DNA of 64,000 bases from Paratinospora sagittata (taxonomy: Eukaryota > Streptophyta > Magnoliopsida > Ranunculales > Menispermaceae), in contig CM069612.1 in NCBI GenBank assembly GCA_035771175.1, positions 25,650,987 to 25,714,986 on the forward strand, read 5' to 3'. The position numbers were made by a program, and so were the translations under genes. Below the pieces are notes generated by a model. That model did no database searches, was not told the DNA's origin, and worked only from the letters and a program-made list of their open reading frames with translations. Within the stretch, counting starts at the first letter, position 1. Each line of letters starts with the position of its first letter. Shown piece by piece: positions 49,750-62,100 of the stretch.

Positions 49750-52700
49750 GATTAATTATTGTTAGTGAAATTAATTAACTTAGTTTTGACGATGCATTTG
49801 TGCTTTATTTACATGAAATTTCACAGAGATTTCTGGATGTTGTCTCTTCTTCCTCTTCTTCTTGTGTAAATATTTGAAGATTTGGAGAGAAGCACAGTAA
49901 AAAGTGAATTTTTTTTTTTTAAAAATTTATTGTTACTGTATTTTTCTCGTGATTTGGGGTTCTTGGGAACTGGAATTTCTTTCTTACTGTTTTCCACATT
50001 TTCTTTTCAACGTTTTTGTTCCCTTTTCGGGCCATCAAATTTTCAAAACTGCCATCTTAATTAATTATTTGGAAATTTTTTGGGAATTATATATTTTTTT
50101 TCTTCTATTATAATGATACATACAAGTGTTGCGAGTTTATGTTTATGCTCAATTAATCAAGAATAATGATTTTATTGAACTAAAATACTTAGTATATATA
50201 TATATATATATATTTAATAATTAAAAGGGCAAAGTGGAAGATGCATATTCGTAATTGACTCTCTATAATTAAAGCTTATTAATATATTTGTATATAATAG
50301 ATTTTTTTTATTTTGGTTGATTAGCACATCAGTCTGAGGGAGTTTGAACTTTGGTAGAGAAGCACTGCGGCATAATGGACATGAAACCCAAAGAACCGTA
50401 GAGAAATCTCTAAACAACAACGTTGACCTTTTAGGGTTAGTAGGTGTTTTTAACCTTTTGAGCTAATAGTTGATTGTGTATGTGATAGATTTGAAGTCTA
50501 TTGATCTTCAACTGGGAGTGAGAATGTGTTGTTGAGAAACTGTAGAAGAAATGAAGACTTGCCATTGTATGAAAATCAGGGACTGGCTGTTATGCTGTCA
50601 ATTGTCATGCGATGTTTATTATATAACGTTTTTAAGAAACCGATTTGATAGAAAATGACTGAAGTGGTGGTGCAAGTACGCACACTGGAAGGAGCTTTCC
50701 TCTTCTACTTCAGCACGGTATTCCATGTAATTTGAATGTGACAAACCTACACTTAAAGCTAAATCCAAATTTAAAACTAAGTTTACTTATATTGACAATG
50801 ATAATATTATATTTTTTAGCAATATTATTAGTTGAAAGGAAAAGCACAATTAAAAAGTGAAAAAGCGTATCAAAAAGATGTTAGGGGTGGGTAGAGGTGC
50901 AAGTAACTTAAAAGTTACGAGTGAGCTTCATCCTTGTGCCCTTTTCAAGATATAAGCCGAATAGAGTTTCAGGGAATGCTCTTTTAGGGAATGCTCTTTT
51001 ACGGGTTAAGAGCTTACACTATCTGAGATTAGTAAGGCACATGTAAGCTGACCTCAATACCTATATTTCAATAAAAAAGAAAAGGAAAACAAAAGAAGCA
51101 GCGTCATTTGGTGTTGTTTGTCTTTGTGCTTCCTTCCTTCCGTGCCGATTGTGATTTGAGGCGTGACACACGCAAATAATTCTGGGCTTAACCATCGTGT
51201 ATGAGTTTATGGAGAGCAATTTTCCATGTGATTCAAATAGTGATTCCATTTGTATATATATCTATCTATATATATAAAACAAACAAACTGGACTGTATAG
51301 TAAAGGGGAACAAAGGCCCCAAGCCACAACAAGGTTTAAAAAGGCCATAACTACTCGTTTCCTCTTTTGAGGGTAATGTATTATTATATGTATGGTATGA
51401 CTTGGTCTGTTATATGGGTCAATGAGTTATGTTTATTTTTATGTATTAATTTTTTAGTTTAAATTGAAAACTTTGCTTGTTTGTGTTAAAAAGCAATCTT
51501 AACATTTTTGTATTATATAAACTCTAATTGGAGTGTGTGAAAAGTGCGCGTGAGATTTTAAAATTGTGTGGAAGCACTTTAAATTTAAGAGAATTTAGAT
51601 TTAGGTCTTTGTATAAATTGTAACTTATTTGTTTCTTTTCCCATCAGTAAAACCCGACCGAACCAACCCGAACTGTAATTAAGAGACATGTCTCCTACCC
51701 AACTTAGGTGAATGAGACTCAGTTGATGTATCAACTTAAGTAGTTATATTTTTTAATTCTATCTTTATCATTGATTGTTAATGTACTATATATTCCTAAT
51801 GGACACATCCAAAGTTGTTGTATTAGTATGCAAATTATCTTAATTTACAGTAAAAAAGAGAAGAGGAAGAATAGGAAGAAAGAAAGAAAGAAAGAAAGAG
51901 AGAAATAGTTGCATCTGATGATGATATGAATAAAGTAGGTTCAGAAAGTTGGAATAGTGATTGGTGCATTGCTCGAATGGTCTAAAAGGCAACTCAAGTG
52001 GAAATTTTAAAAGAAAAAGTTTGCAATTTTTGAATTGAGATTCAGCTTTCAATATCGTTGTTGGTACACTACAGCTACTAGGCAGAGCCTTTATTAAATG
52101 AGCCCTGAAACGTTAATGTTCTATAAAAAGCAATGTAAAAAGATTGGTTTGAAAAGAAAAATCAATTAAATCTATAATACCCTCATGACTTTTTGAATTT
52201 TTGCACCCGAGATTTCCGGGGATGATTATAACAGATAATTTAATTGGAAGCAATTAGTGGCAATATCTTCTATTTGACTAATTAACTTAATTCATTTGAC
52301 TTCACAAACACCCACAAATCCACAAAAACATATAAGTTTGGGAATTTTCAGTTTGAGCAATATATATGCTCAATTTTTTTTTTGCACGTGTTCATTCTGT
52401 TTAGTGTCATCATAACTATGTTCTTCTAAGTGCTTGGGCAACTAAAATTATTTTTTATTTTTATTTTTGATTTTTTACGAAGTATTCCCTTATTCTTTCG
52501 ATATGAAATTAGTCTATGTTCTAAGCAGGAGTAGAATAGTAGACATCTCTCAACGAGAGAACCTCCAAAAATTAAATTCTTGAATTTTTATACAAGAATG
52601 ACCTTAAGACTCAACCTGTTTTTACTGAGCCTTTTTTTATTTTTATTTTTGAGGTTAATAGGTATGGAAGACTTACGTACCCCTTAATCTTTCTAGAGCA

Positions 52701-53140
52701 TGGCCACAAATACTCAAGTAGGCCGTTGGCCAACAAATGATGTGAGGTGTTTCGAATACGGATAAGTATATTTGCATCCAACCATTGAACTAACCCACAA
52801 TTAGTTTCCACTAAGCCAATCACTCGTTGATTTGGGTGGCTAAAATTATTGTTAATAATATTATTAATTTTTATCAAATAATTAAATAAACATATTGAAA
52901 CCTAACACTGAGAGCATTATGCATTACAATTCAGGTTAAAATAAGATCAAAGGAAATTCATAATTTTGTAGGTAAAGTAAATTAATTTAGATTTTTATTT
53001 ATTTATTTTTGCTATATTAGAAAGAATAATGTTTGACTATCACACTTTGTTAATATTAAAGGTTCCCTTTTTCTGACCAAAGAAATTAAAGTCTGTTTCA
53101 TGAACCACATAGTACAGATGAAACAATATACATAAATATA
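49750..53140. other. AT-rich spacer
   Basis: Begins with the probable 3' UTR of the MGCC gene (to about 49900). The rest has TA and GAAA microsatellites (50193-50215, 51878-51901), a 15-bp doublet AGGGAATGCTCTTTT at about 50970-51000, and no gene that I can support. Confidence 0.55.
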
Positions 53141-53144
53141 ATAG

Positions 53145-56100
53145 CTAGAGATATATGATGCTTGGAATTAATGCTGAAGTTTTGAGGCAATGCAGTACTG
53201 TGAGGTGATGATGATATATATTGAGGCAGAAGAGCAGAGGGTGGTGATCAGGATTCAGGAGGGGGAAGCATAGGGGCCAGGAGAAGGATGAGGTTGGACT
53301 ATCTTCTCCAGGCATTAATACTGACACTCCTCTGCCACATTCTTCTACCTTTGTCAATAAAAACAAATTGAAACATAGAAAATGAATGAAAGAAACAAGT
53401 TAAACACAGAAAAAAAAAAAGAAGGAAGAAAAACCTCTAAAGATGATAAGTGTCTCTCTACCATGGTTCGTTAATGATAATGCTTTAGGGACTTGAGAAG
53501 TGTATTTGGTAGCTGAGTCTCTTGAATCAACATGAGCTACGTGTACTCTATGTTGATACAAGGGCTCAAGCACCGGAGAACATTTCCTGAGTATACTGTG
53601 GGGACCACCCACATGCGGCGTGGCAGACAAGAATGGCAAAAAAAAAAACAATATGGGGCTGTTGCAAGTGGTGCATTCGGCGCCGTTTTGTGACGGCGCC
53701 GAATGCGCCGAAAAGGTATAATATAATATTATATTATTAAATATATATTATATTATATATTTATAATTACGAATTTGCCCCCGATTACACCTATAAATAG
53801 AGCTCAACTTCATTCTTGAAATTCATTCCAGTGAGTCAGAGAGTTCTATTCTTAGAGATCTATTTAAGAGATCTAATCTGTAAGATTCACCTGAGGGTGT
53901 AGTTTGTATTCTCTGATAATACACGTTTGCTGTCTCCCGTGGACGTAGGCAATTTGCCGAACTACGTTAAATTTGTTGTCTTACTTTTTCTTTCAAGTTT
54001 TACCACGATTCCGCACAACAAATTGGTATCAGAGCTAAGGTGAAGCTTTGGAAGAAAAACGGACACTCTGTCAAAATTTTTGAGACTGCGTCGAAATTTT
54101 GAGATTCTGTAAAAGTGATTGGAACTGTTTTCTGATCACCCGTGGAGGTAGCTCTTGTTCCCAGGAGTCCAACGCAATCAACGGCGAGAAAAACGGACAA
54201 GAAACGAGTTCCCAAGAGCTGATCAAAGTTTGATCCCTGTACAGGTTTGGTGGCACTGTTCATCTGCCGACCCTGTTCATTCCGACAGCCGACGCTGTTC
54301 ATTCCGACTGCCCGGCTCAATCGCCAACACTGTTCACGGCCCATTCCCTGTTCACGGCCCGTCACTGTTCATCGGCCCAGTCCGCGTTAAGCCCGACACT
54401 ATTCATCATATCCGGTTGATCAACCATATCCGGCTCATTTTTCGTCTGATTTCAGCAAAGTCAGACTCGTTTCCACCATTTTCGGCCGTTCCGGACGCAA
54501 CCGTGCAATCAGTTTCTGCAGATTCAGCTCTTAAGTTATTAATATAGCTTAGTTGGAGTTGTTTATCATTTTTCAAGCACTTTTCGGCGTCATAAATATC
54601 TTCGGTCTAAATGGCGGAGGAAATCCCAAGCACAAGCAGGCCTTGGCAAAGAAGTTCGATGTCCAACGCAAAGTTCGAGGTGGAGAAATTCAACGGCACC
54701 AACAACTTTGGCATGTGGCAATGCGAAGTTCAAGATCTCTTATTCCGGGAAGGATCACATATCGCATTAGAAACCAAGCCCAAGGATATGTCCGATGATG
54801 ATTGGTATTTCGTCAATCGTCAAGCTTGTGGAACAATCAGACTCTGCTTGGCCAAAGATCAGAAGTACTTTGTCATGAAAGAGACTATGGCAATATGTCT
54901 CTGGAAGAAACTGGAAGACAAATACATGACGAAAAGCGTAGAGAACCGCCTCTACCTGAAGAAGAAGCTCTATCGTTTTCAGTACAAGGAAGGTACTCCC
55001 ATGAGTGAGCATCTTGATAAATTTAACAAGATTCTTGCTGATCTACTAAATCTTGATGTTGACCCTCTTGATGAGGATAAGTCACTATTGTTGTTAAACT
55101 CTTTGCCTGAAAGTTATGAACATTTAACAACAACTTTGCTATATGGTAAAGATGAGGTTAAATTCAGTGATGTTTCAAATGCTTTGGTGAACAACGAGTA
55201 TCGAAGGAAGGACCAGCGTGATCACAAGGAAGCATCACCAGCAGCCTTGACGGTATCCAGAGGCAGGGCTAACAACAAATCTGATAGATCCAGTGGGCGA
55301 GGCAGATCTCGCTCAAAGTCAAAAAGACCTTCATCACGTCAACGTCTTGCAAAGGATGAATGTGCCTATTGTCACCAAAAGGGGCACTGGAAGAAAGATT
55401 GTCCAAATAAGGGCAAGACAGATGCAAATGTAGCACAGAAAGCTGAAGAAGATTCTGCATTCTCAGTTTCATCTATAGACATTCAGTCTGATAGATGGAT
55501 TTTAGATTCCGGATGTTCCTATCATATGTGTCCGAATCGCCATTGGTTCTCAAAGTTGGATGAGTTCGATGGAGGAGTCGTGGTCATGGGCAACAACAAT
55601 ACCTTCCACACAAAAGGTATTGGAACTATACGCCTTAAGATGCATGACGGTACAACAAGACGGCTCACGGACGTCAGATATGTTCCAGATCTGAAGAAAA
55701 ATCTGATATCCTTAGGAGTCCTTGATTCCAGCGGTTACAAGGTAACCATTGAAGGTGGAGTCCTAAAGGTTGTACGTGGAGCACTCTTGGCCATGAAGGG
55801 TACTCAGAAAGGAAATCTTTATTTCTTTGACGGACACACAGTAATCAGAAGTGTCTCAGCTTGCACCAATTCTAATGATGTTTCATCGGACACTTCCCGA
55901 CTTTGGCACATGCGGCTCGGACATGTTGGAGAGAAGGCTCTTCAAACCTTGATAAAGCAAGGTTCTCTGAAAGGTGCAAAAACCGGGAAACTTGACTTCT
56001 GCGAGCATTGTATCTTAGGCAAGCAGACGAGAGTCAAGTTTGGAACTGCCATCCACCGCACAAAAGGAACATTAGATTATGTTCATACCGACGTCTGGGG

Positions 56101-59100
56101 ACCCTCTCAAAATGCTTCATTGGGCGGTAAACGTTGGTTTGTTACTTTCATTGATGATTTCTCACGCTATGTTTGGGTTTATACCATGAAGCATAAAGAT
56201 GAAGTGCTAGATATCTTTCTTATATGGAAGAAAATGGTAGAAACCCAAACGGGAAGGAATATTAAGAGGCTCAGATCTGATAATGGAGGAGAATACAAGT
56301 CAGACCCATTTCAGAAATTTTGTGAGAATGAAGGGATTGTCAGACATTTCACAGTCCCAGGCACACCACAACAAAACGATGTTGCTGAACGCATGAATCG
56401 TACTTTGGTAGATAAAGTTCGATGCATGTTATCTCATTCTGGACTGAGCAAGGCATTTTGGGCTGAAGCTTTGTCATATGCCTCTCATATCATCAATCGA
56501 CTTCCTGCAACAGCACTAGATGGTAAAACTCCCAAGGAGGTATGGTCTGGACACCCCGTTTCAGATTATGATTCTCTGCGCATTTTTGGATGCACTGCAT
56601 ATTTCCATGTGAAAGAATCCAAACTGAATCCTAGGTCCAAGAAAGCGATTTTCATGGGCTTTAGTGAAGGAGTTAAGGCTTTCCGACTATGGAACCCTGA
56701 TACAAAGACGATTGTAAAAAGTCGCGATGTAACTTTTGATGAATCTGTGATGTTAAAGCATACAGTTTCTGATAAAGAAAATCGCGATCCAGATTTTCCT
56801 CAGCAGGTGGAGTTAGATATTCCAGTAACTCCTAGCAAGTCAGCAGAGATATCCAACCATCCTGAAGAAGAGGAGGAAATCTCAGTTGAGGTGGAGGCTC
56901 CAGGACCAGACATCAGTCAAGAACCAGAATCAATTGCCACCAGTCGACCACGAAGAGAAATCCGCAAACCTGCTCGGTACACTGACATGGTTGCATATGC
57001 ATTTCCAGTCACCGGAGATGATATTCCATATAATTACAAGATGCTATTCAGAGTATGGAAAGTGATAAGTGGAAAATGGCAATGAATGAGGAGATGACAT
57101 CACTCCATCAGAATCAGACTTGGAAGTTGGTTCCACTTCCGAAAGGAAAGAAACCAATTGGCTGCAAATGGGTTTTCGCTAAGAAGGAAGGCTCTCCCAG
57201 CACAGATGATATTCGATACAAAGCCAGACTGGTAGCAAAAGGCTACGCTCAGAGGGAAGGAATTGACTACAATGAGGTATTCTCACCTGTTGTTAAGCAT
57301 TCGTCAATTCGAATATTATTGGCTTTGGTTGCACAGTTTGATCTCGAGTTAGCCCAACTCGATGTCAAAACTGCTTTTCTGCATGGTAATTTGGACGAGG
57401 AGATATATATGTCTCAACCAGATGGATTCAAAGTACCAGGAAGAGAGAATTGGGCTTGCAAGTTGAGCAAGTCATTGTATGGCCTGAAGCAGTCACCGAG
57501 ACAGTGGTACAAACGATTTGACAGCTTCATCCAAGGGCAAAAATATACCCGGAGTCAGTTTGATCATTGTGTCTACTATCGCAAACTTCAAGATGGTACA
57601 TTTATCTACTTACTTTTATATGTAGATGATATGTTAATCGCATCTAAAAGCAAGGTGGAGATTAACAAACTGAAGGCTCAATTGAGCTCAGAGTTTGAAA
57701 TGAAGGATCTTGGAGAGGCCAGAAAAATTCTCGGGATGGAGATAACTCGAGACAGGGCCAAAGGCAAAATTTGTTTGACTCAAACTCAGTATTTGAAGAA
57801 AATTCTTCAAACTTTTGGCATTGGCAATGACACAAAACCTGTGAGCACACCATTGGCACCACATTTCAAGCTAAGTTCATCAATGTCACCAAATTCTGAG
57901 GATCAGAAGAAGCAAATGGAGAACATTCCATATGCAAATGCAGTTGGTGCCTTGATGTATGCTATGGTGTGTACCAAACCTGACATTTCACATGCTGTAA
58001 GTATGGTAAGTCGTTACATGCACAACCCAGGTAAAAGCCACTGGCAAGCAGTGAAGTGGATTCTACGGTATATTTATGGAACTGTGGATATTGGTTTAAA
58101 GTTTGAGAGAGATAAGAAAAGTTGTAAGCATCTAGTTGGATATGTGGATTCGGACTATGCTGGAGATCTTGACAAGCGCAGATCTACTACTAGTTATGTT
58201 TTCACTATGGCAGGAGGACCAGTGAGTTGGAGATCAACACTACAGTCAACAGTTGCTTTGTCTACTACAGAGGCAGAGTACATGGCAGTAACGGAAGCTT
58301 TCAAGGAAGCAATCTGGTTTCATGGATTGACTAAAGACTTGGGAATTGTGCAGAAGAATGTTGAAGTTTTCTGCGACAGCCAGAGTGCCATTTGTTTGGC
58401 AAAGAACCAAGTTCATCACAGTCGAACGAAGCATATTGATGTTCGTTTTCATTTTGTTCGAGAAATAGTAGAAGAAGGGAATATTCTTCTGCAAAAGATC
58501 AAGACTGCAGATAACCCTGCAGATATGCTTACAAAGGTGGTTACAGGGATCAAGTTCCAACATTGTTTGGACTTGATCAACATCTCACAAGCTTGGAGTG
58601 CCTAAGGGCACTAATGGAGGCAGCAACAGTTGTTTTTTTTTTATAAGGAAGCTTGCTATCTGTAGAGAGATTGCAGGTGTGGAGGAGTTCTGTTCCACAT
58701 GAGGTGGAGGTGGAGATTTGTGGGGACCACCCACATGTGGCGTGGTAGACAAGAATGGCAAAAAAAAACAATATGGGGCTGTTGCAAGTGGTGCATTCGG
58801 CGCCGTTTTGTGACGGCGCCAAATGCGCCGAAAGGGTATAATATAATATTATATTATTAAATATATATTATATTATATATTTATAATTACGAATTTGCCC
58901 CCGATTACACCTATAAATAGAGCTCAACTTCATTCTTGAAATTCATTCCAGTGAGTCAGAGAGTTCTATTCTTAGAGATCTATTTAAGAGATCTAATCTG
59001 TAAGATTCACCTGAGGGTGTAGTTTGTATTCTCTGATAATACAAGTTTGCTGTCTCCCGTGGACGTAGGCAATTTGTCGAACCACGTTAAATTTGTTGTC

Positions 59101-62100
59101 TTATTTTTTCTTTCAAGTTTTACCACGATTCCGCACAACATATACTCTTAAGTTCTTGTATCAGGGTTCTTTAACTACATGTTTTAGATACTTGAGAATT
59201 GTACTTGAGCATCTGAATCTTTTTGATTGGCAGGGAGCTACATGTATTGTCTATTGATCACTCTATGTTGATTTAAGAGACTCAAGCACCTAAGTACATT
59301 TCTCGGTTGTACTCCTTAATCCCTTTATCATGGTTCACTAATCGTATTGCTTTGGCTACTTGAAAATAGTTCTTGGGAGTCCGATAATCCTTTGGTTCAA
59401 TATAGAGCTGCATGTATTGAGTTGATCCTAGGAGCGTAAGCTCCTGAGTGCACTTTTTGGAAATTCTCTTTTAAGTCCCTCTACTATGGTTCAAAGCTTA
59501 ATTTATGAGTTGATCTTTTCATGAAAAATCAAGTCCATTAATTAGAAGAAATATTTCATCCCAAGACTTTCTGCAGAGTGAATTCCATATATGAGAGTTC
59601 CACCTAGATAGGACATACCAAGTAGTCCAAAATCATCGGTACTGAGTGGAAATAATTCATAACAGATAATGCATGTGTTGAGTGTGACCAAAGAATAACA
59701 AGATGATGAACAAAACACAATCATATTTCATACCAATGATGCTATATATATATATATATATATATATATTCTTTCTCTCTATATATTTCTTTTCAAATTC
59801 ATTAATATGCCATGCAAGTCATTAAAGCTTAGAGTAACATTGGTAGTATAAAAGGTTCCCCTACATCAATAAAAGAAACATCTATCTATCTATATATATA
59901 CATATACTAGCCAGTACCCATATATATATATGGTCCATGTAGAATGTCAACGTCCTATATATATGTTATAGTCATGAGGTTTGAGGTGTTAGTAAGGTCG
60001 AGTGACACCCCCACTACTAGTAGAAGACCATATTTCTTTTTGTGTAAAAGAATAATTGCATTAGAAAACGAAGGAACAAAGGAATGAATACAACAGACTA
60101 TAAAACAAAGTTGTCTTCCAAGTCATAATCTAACAACATAAATCTCTCTTCTAACATTCTCTTAAATAAGAAGGATATATATACATCTTTTATATGAAAT
60201 CTGTGAAGGGGGATAGAAGAATTTTAGGAACCACTGCCATTTTATTTAATTTTTTTCCATTTCCTAATATTGTTGCCATATTAAAACTCAATTCCAGACA
60301 TTAATAATTATCATGTCACTACCATAAGATTGGGTTGGATAACATTATTACATCATTGACGCCTCCATTGTAATCACTTAATTTTTGAGGAATGCTAAAA
60401 ATATTCCTACGCATATCATCACATCATGAGAGAGAATAGAAAAAAAAGAACACCCATCGCTCATAATATACCACATTAGCATAGGTATCATCTTAAGTAT
60501 GTATTCTGGGTCGTAAAAACATTAATTTCTGTAACTTATTTACTTAAAAAAAAGGAAAAAAATGTTGTGTTAATGGCTCTTAAATGACTCTTAATGTGAC
60601 TTACATCACATGATTCTATTAAGAGTGTCTTGTTGGGAATGTTAATTGATCGTGAAATTATCGCAAGTGCACGATAGTCAAGTTATAATATAATCCGATG
60701 AAATCGGGTATCGTCCTCAGGGATAATTAGAACACTAGCTATCACGTTTTGTACCTTAATTTTATCTAGTTAATTCGAATAATTGAGTAATTAAATAGTA
60801 ATGAAAATAACTAATTATTTAACTAGCAAAGTAATGAAAACAATAAATTATCAATAGAGAAATAATCTAGAGAATCGATTTCAGTTAACTATTAACTATG
60901 TTCTTTCAAATTATTTATTATTAATGTATTTATTTAGTTTATAAGCCAGAAATCCTAATGTTTCTAACACCCTCTATCGAGTGCCGCGTTAGAGCATATT
61001 CATAGAAATTGATCTCGATCTATCAATAAAGATCTAATTCCTACAAACTCATTAAGATTTATGATTTCTTTTAATGACTTCATAGGGTCTTAATCTCCTA
61101 TCCGTCTCACGATAACCTAGGCTATATTTCTCTTGTTCCGATCCAAAGTACCCTCCGTCGAGTGCTGCACTCTAGAACTAAGTTCATTCAATTCATGATC
61201 AAGAGATTGAAAGCATTAACAATGGAGAAATATAAATAAACTATCACAAATCCATTAATAATAATTAAAGCCCTAAACTAGAACATAGAATCAAAGTTAG
61301 GATCCATCCATCCTCTAGAACAAAAGCTTAGTTCATAACGTGAATGAAAATAACACAAGACAAGGAGAAAACTTCAATAATAAACATTAATAACAAACTA
61401 GAAAATCTGGAACTTGAATCTTCTTTCGAATTTTCGCGTTTCTTCCTCCTAGCCGTCTTGTTCTCCTCTCTATTCCAATGTGTCTCTTGAAAAAACCCTC
61501 CAAAACCCTATAATGTGTGCCCAAAGTTGTGTCCAATTGAAATTTTCAAAATTGCCAAAAATCAATCGTAAGTTGCTAAATTAGCAACATTTAAATACGA
61601 GACGCCACGACTGGCGCCGCGGTGCCCCGTTAAGAGATTCTGGTGCAGCGGGGCCCAGAGCCTTGTTTTCCTGATCACCCTGGCATTGTGATGAGCGTCG
61701 CGGTGCCCAGAGCACTGTTGGTGCGCAGTGTTGTGGACTTGGTCATTTTTCGCTCCTTTTGATTTCCTTCTTGTGGACTGAACTAATTTTCTTCCACTTT
61801 TTAGCTTGGGTTCTTCATGACTCATCATCCAGGCTTCTCATATGTTGTGTCCATCATTCATGCTCACATCGATGCATCTAAATACTTACAAAACAAAACA
61901 AAACAAAACAAGTAATTAAAACACTCAAAACATAAATTGATCCAACATATAAATTAACAAACCAAATTATTGCATAAAAATTAATTTATTCCTAAACTAA
62001 TAAATGAATCAAAACTAACGTAAACACACTCAACTAATGCATAAATTATCCTACAACAACTATAAAACATTCATAAATCATGTCTAAATATGCAACTATC

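Larger units (their letters stand above)
53597..59140 (+). mobile_element. Nearly intact Ty1/Copia LTR retrotransposon
   Basis: A 5544-bp element with LTRs at 53597-54020 (424 bp) and 58719-59140 (422 bp), both TGTGGGG...ACAACA. Perfect 5-bp target duplications TATAC flank it (53592-53596, 59141-59145). The primer binding site TGGTATCAGAGC (initiator Met tRNA) is at 54024-54035 and the polypurine tract GAGGTGGAGGTGGAGA is at 58701-58716. The LTRs differ at 8 positions plus a 2-base A-run length change, about 1.9 percent. The gene order gag-protease-integrase-RT-RNase H marks it as Copia. The pol frame is broken once, near 57040. Plus strand, opposite to the host gene. Confidence 0.96.
53450..59500. 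repeat. Diverged tandem repeat (units of about 150-170 bp) interrupted by the Copia element
   Basis: Unit 1 is 53450-53596 plus 59141-59151, unit 2 about 59152-59315, unit 3 about 59316-59475, and a partial fourth follows. Shared words in order: a CCATGGTTC-like box, GACTTGAGAA, GAGCTACRTGTA, ACTCTATGTTGAT, CTCAAGCACC and a TACTCYTTAA end. The sides of the Copia insertion are contiguous in this alignment. What the repeat is remains unknown. Confidence 0.6.

Noticed and set aside
61562..61828. Minus-strand ORF of 88 codons
   Set aside because: It falls inside the solo LTR and reads its GC-rich part. No domain is present.
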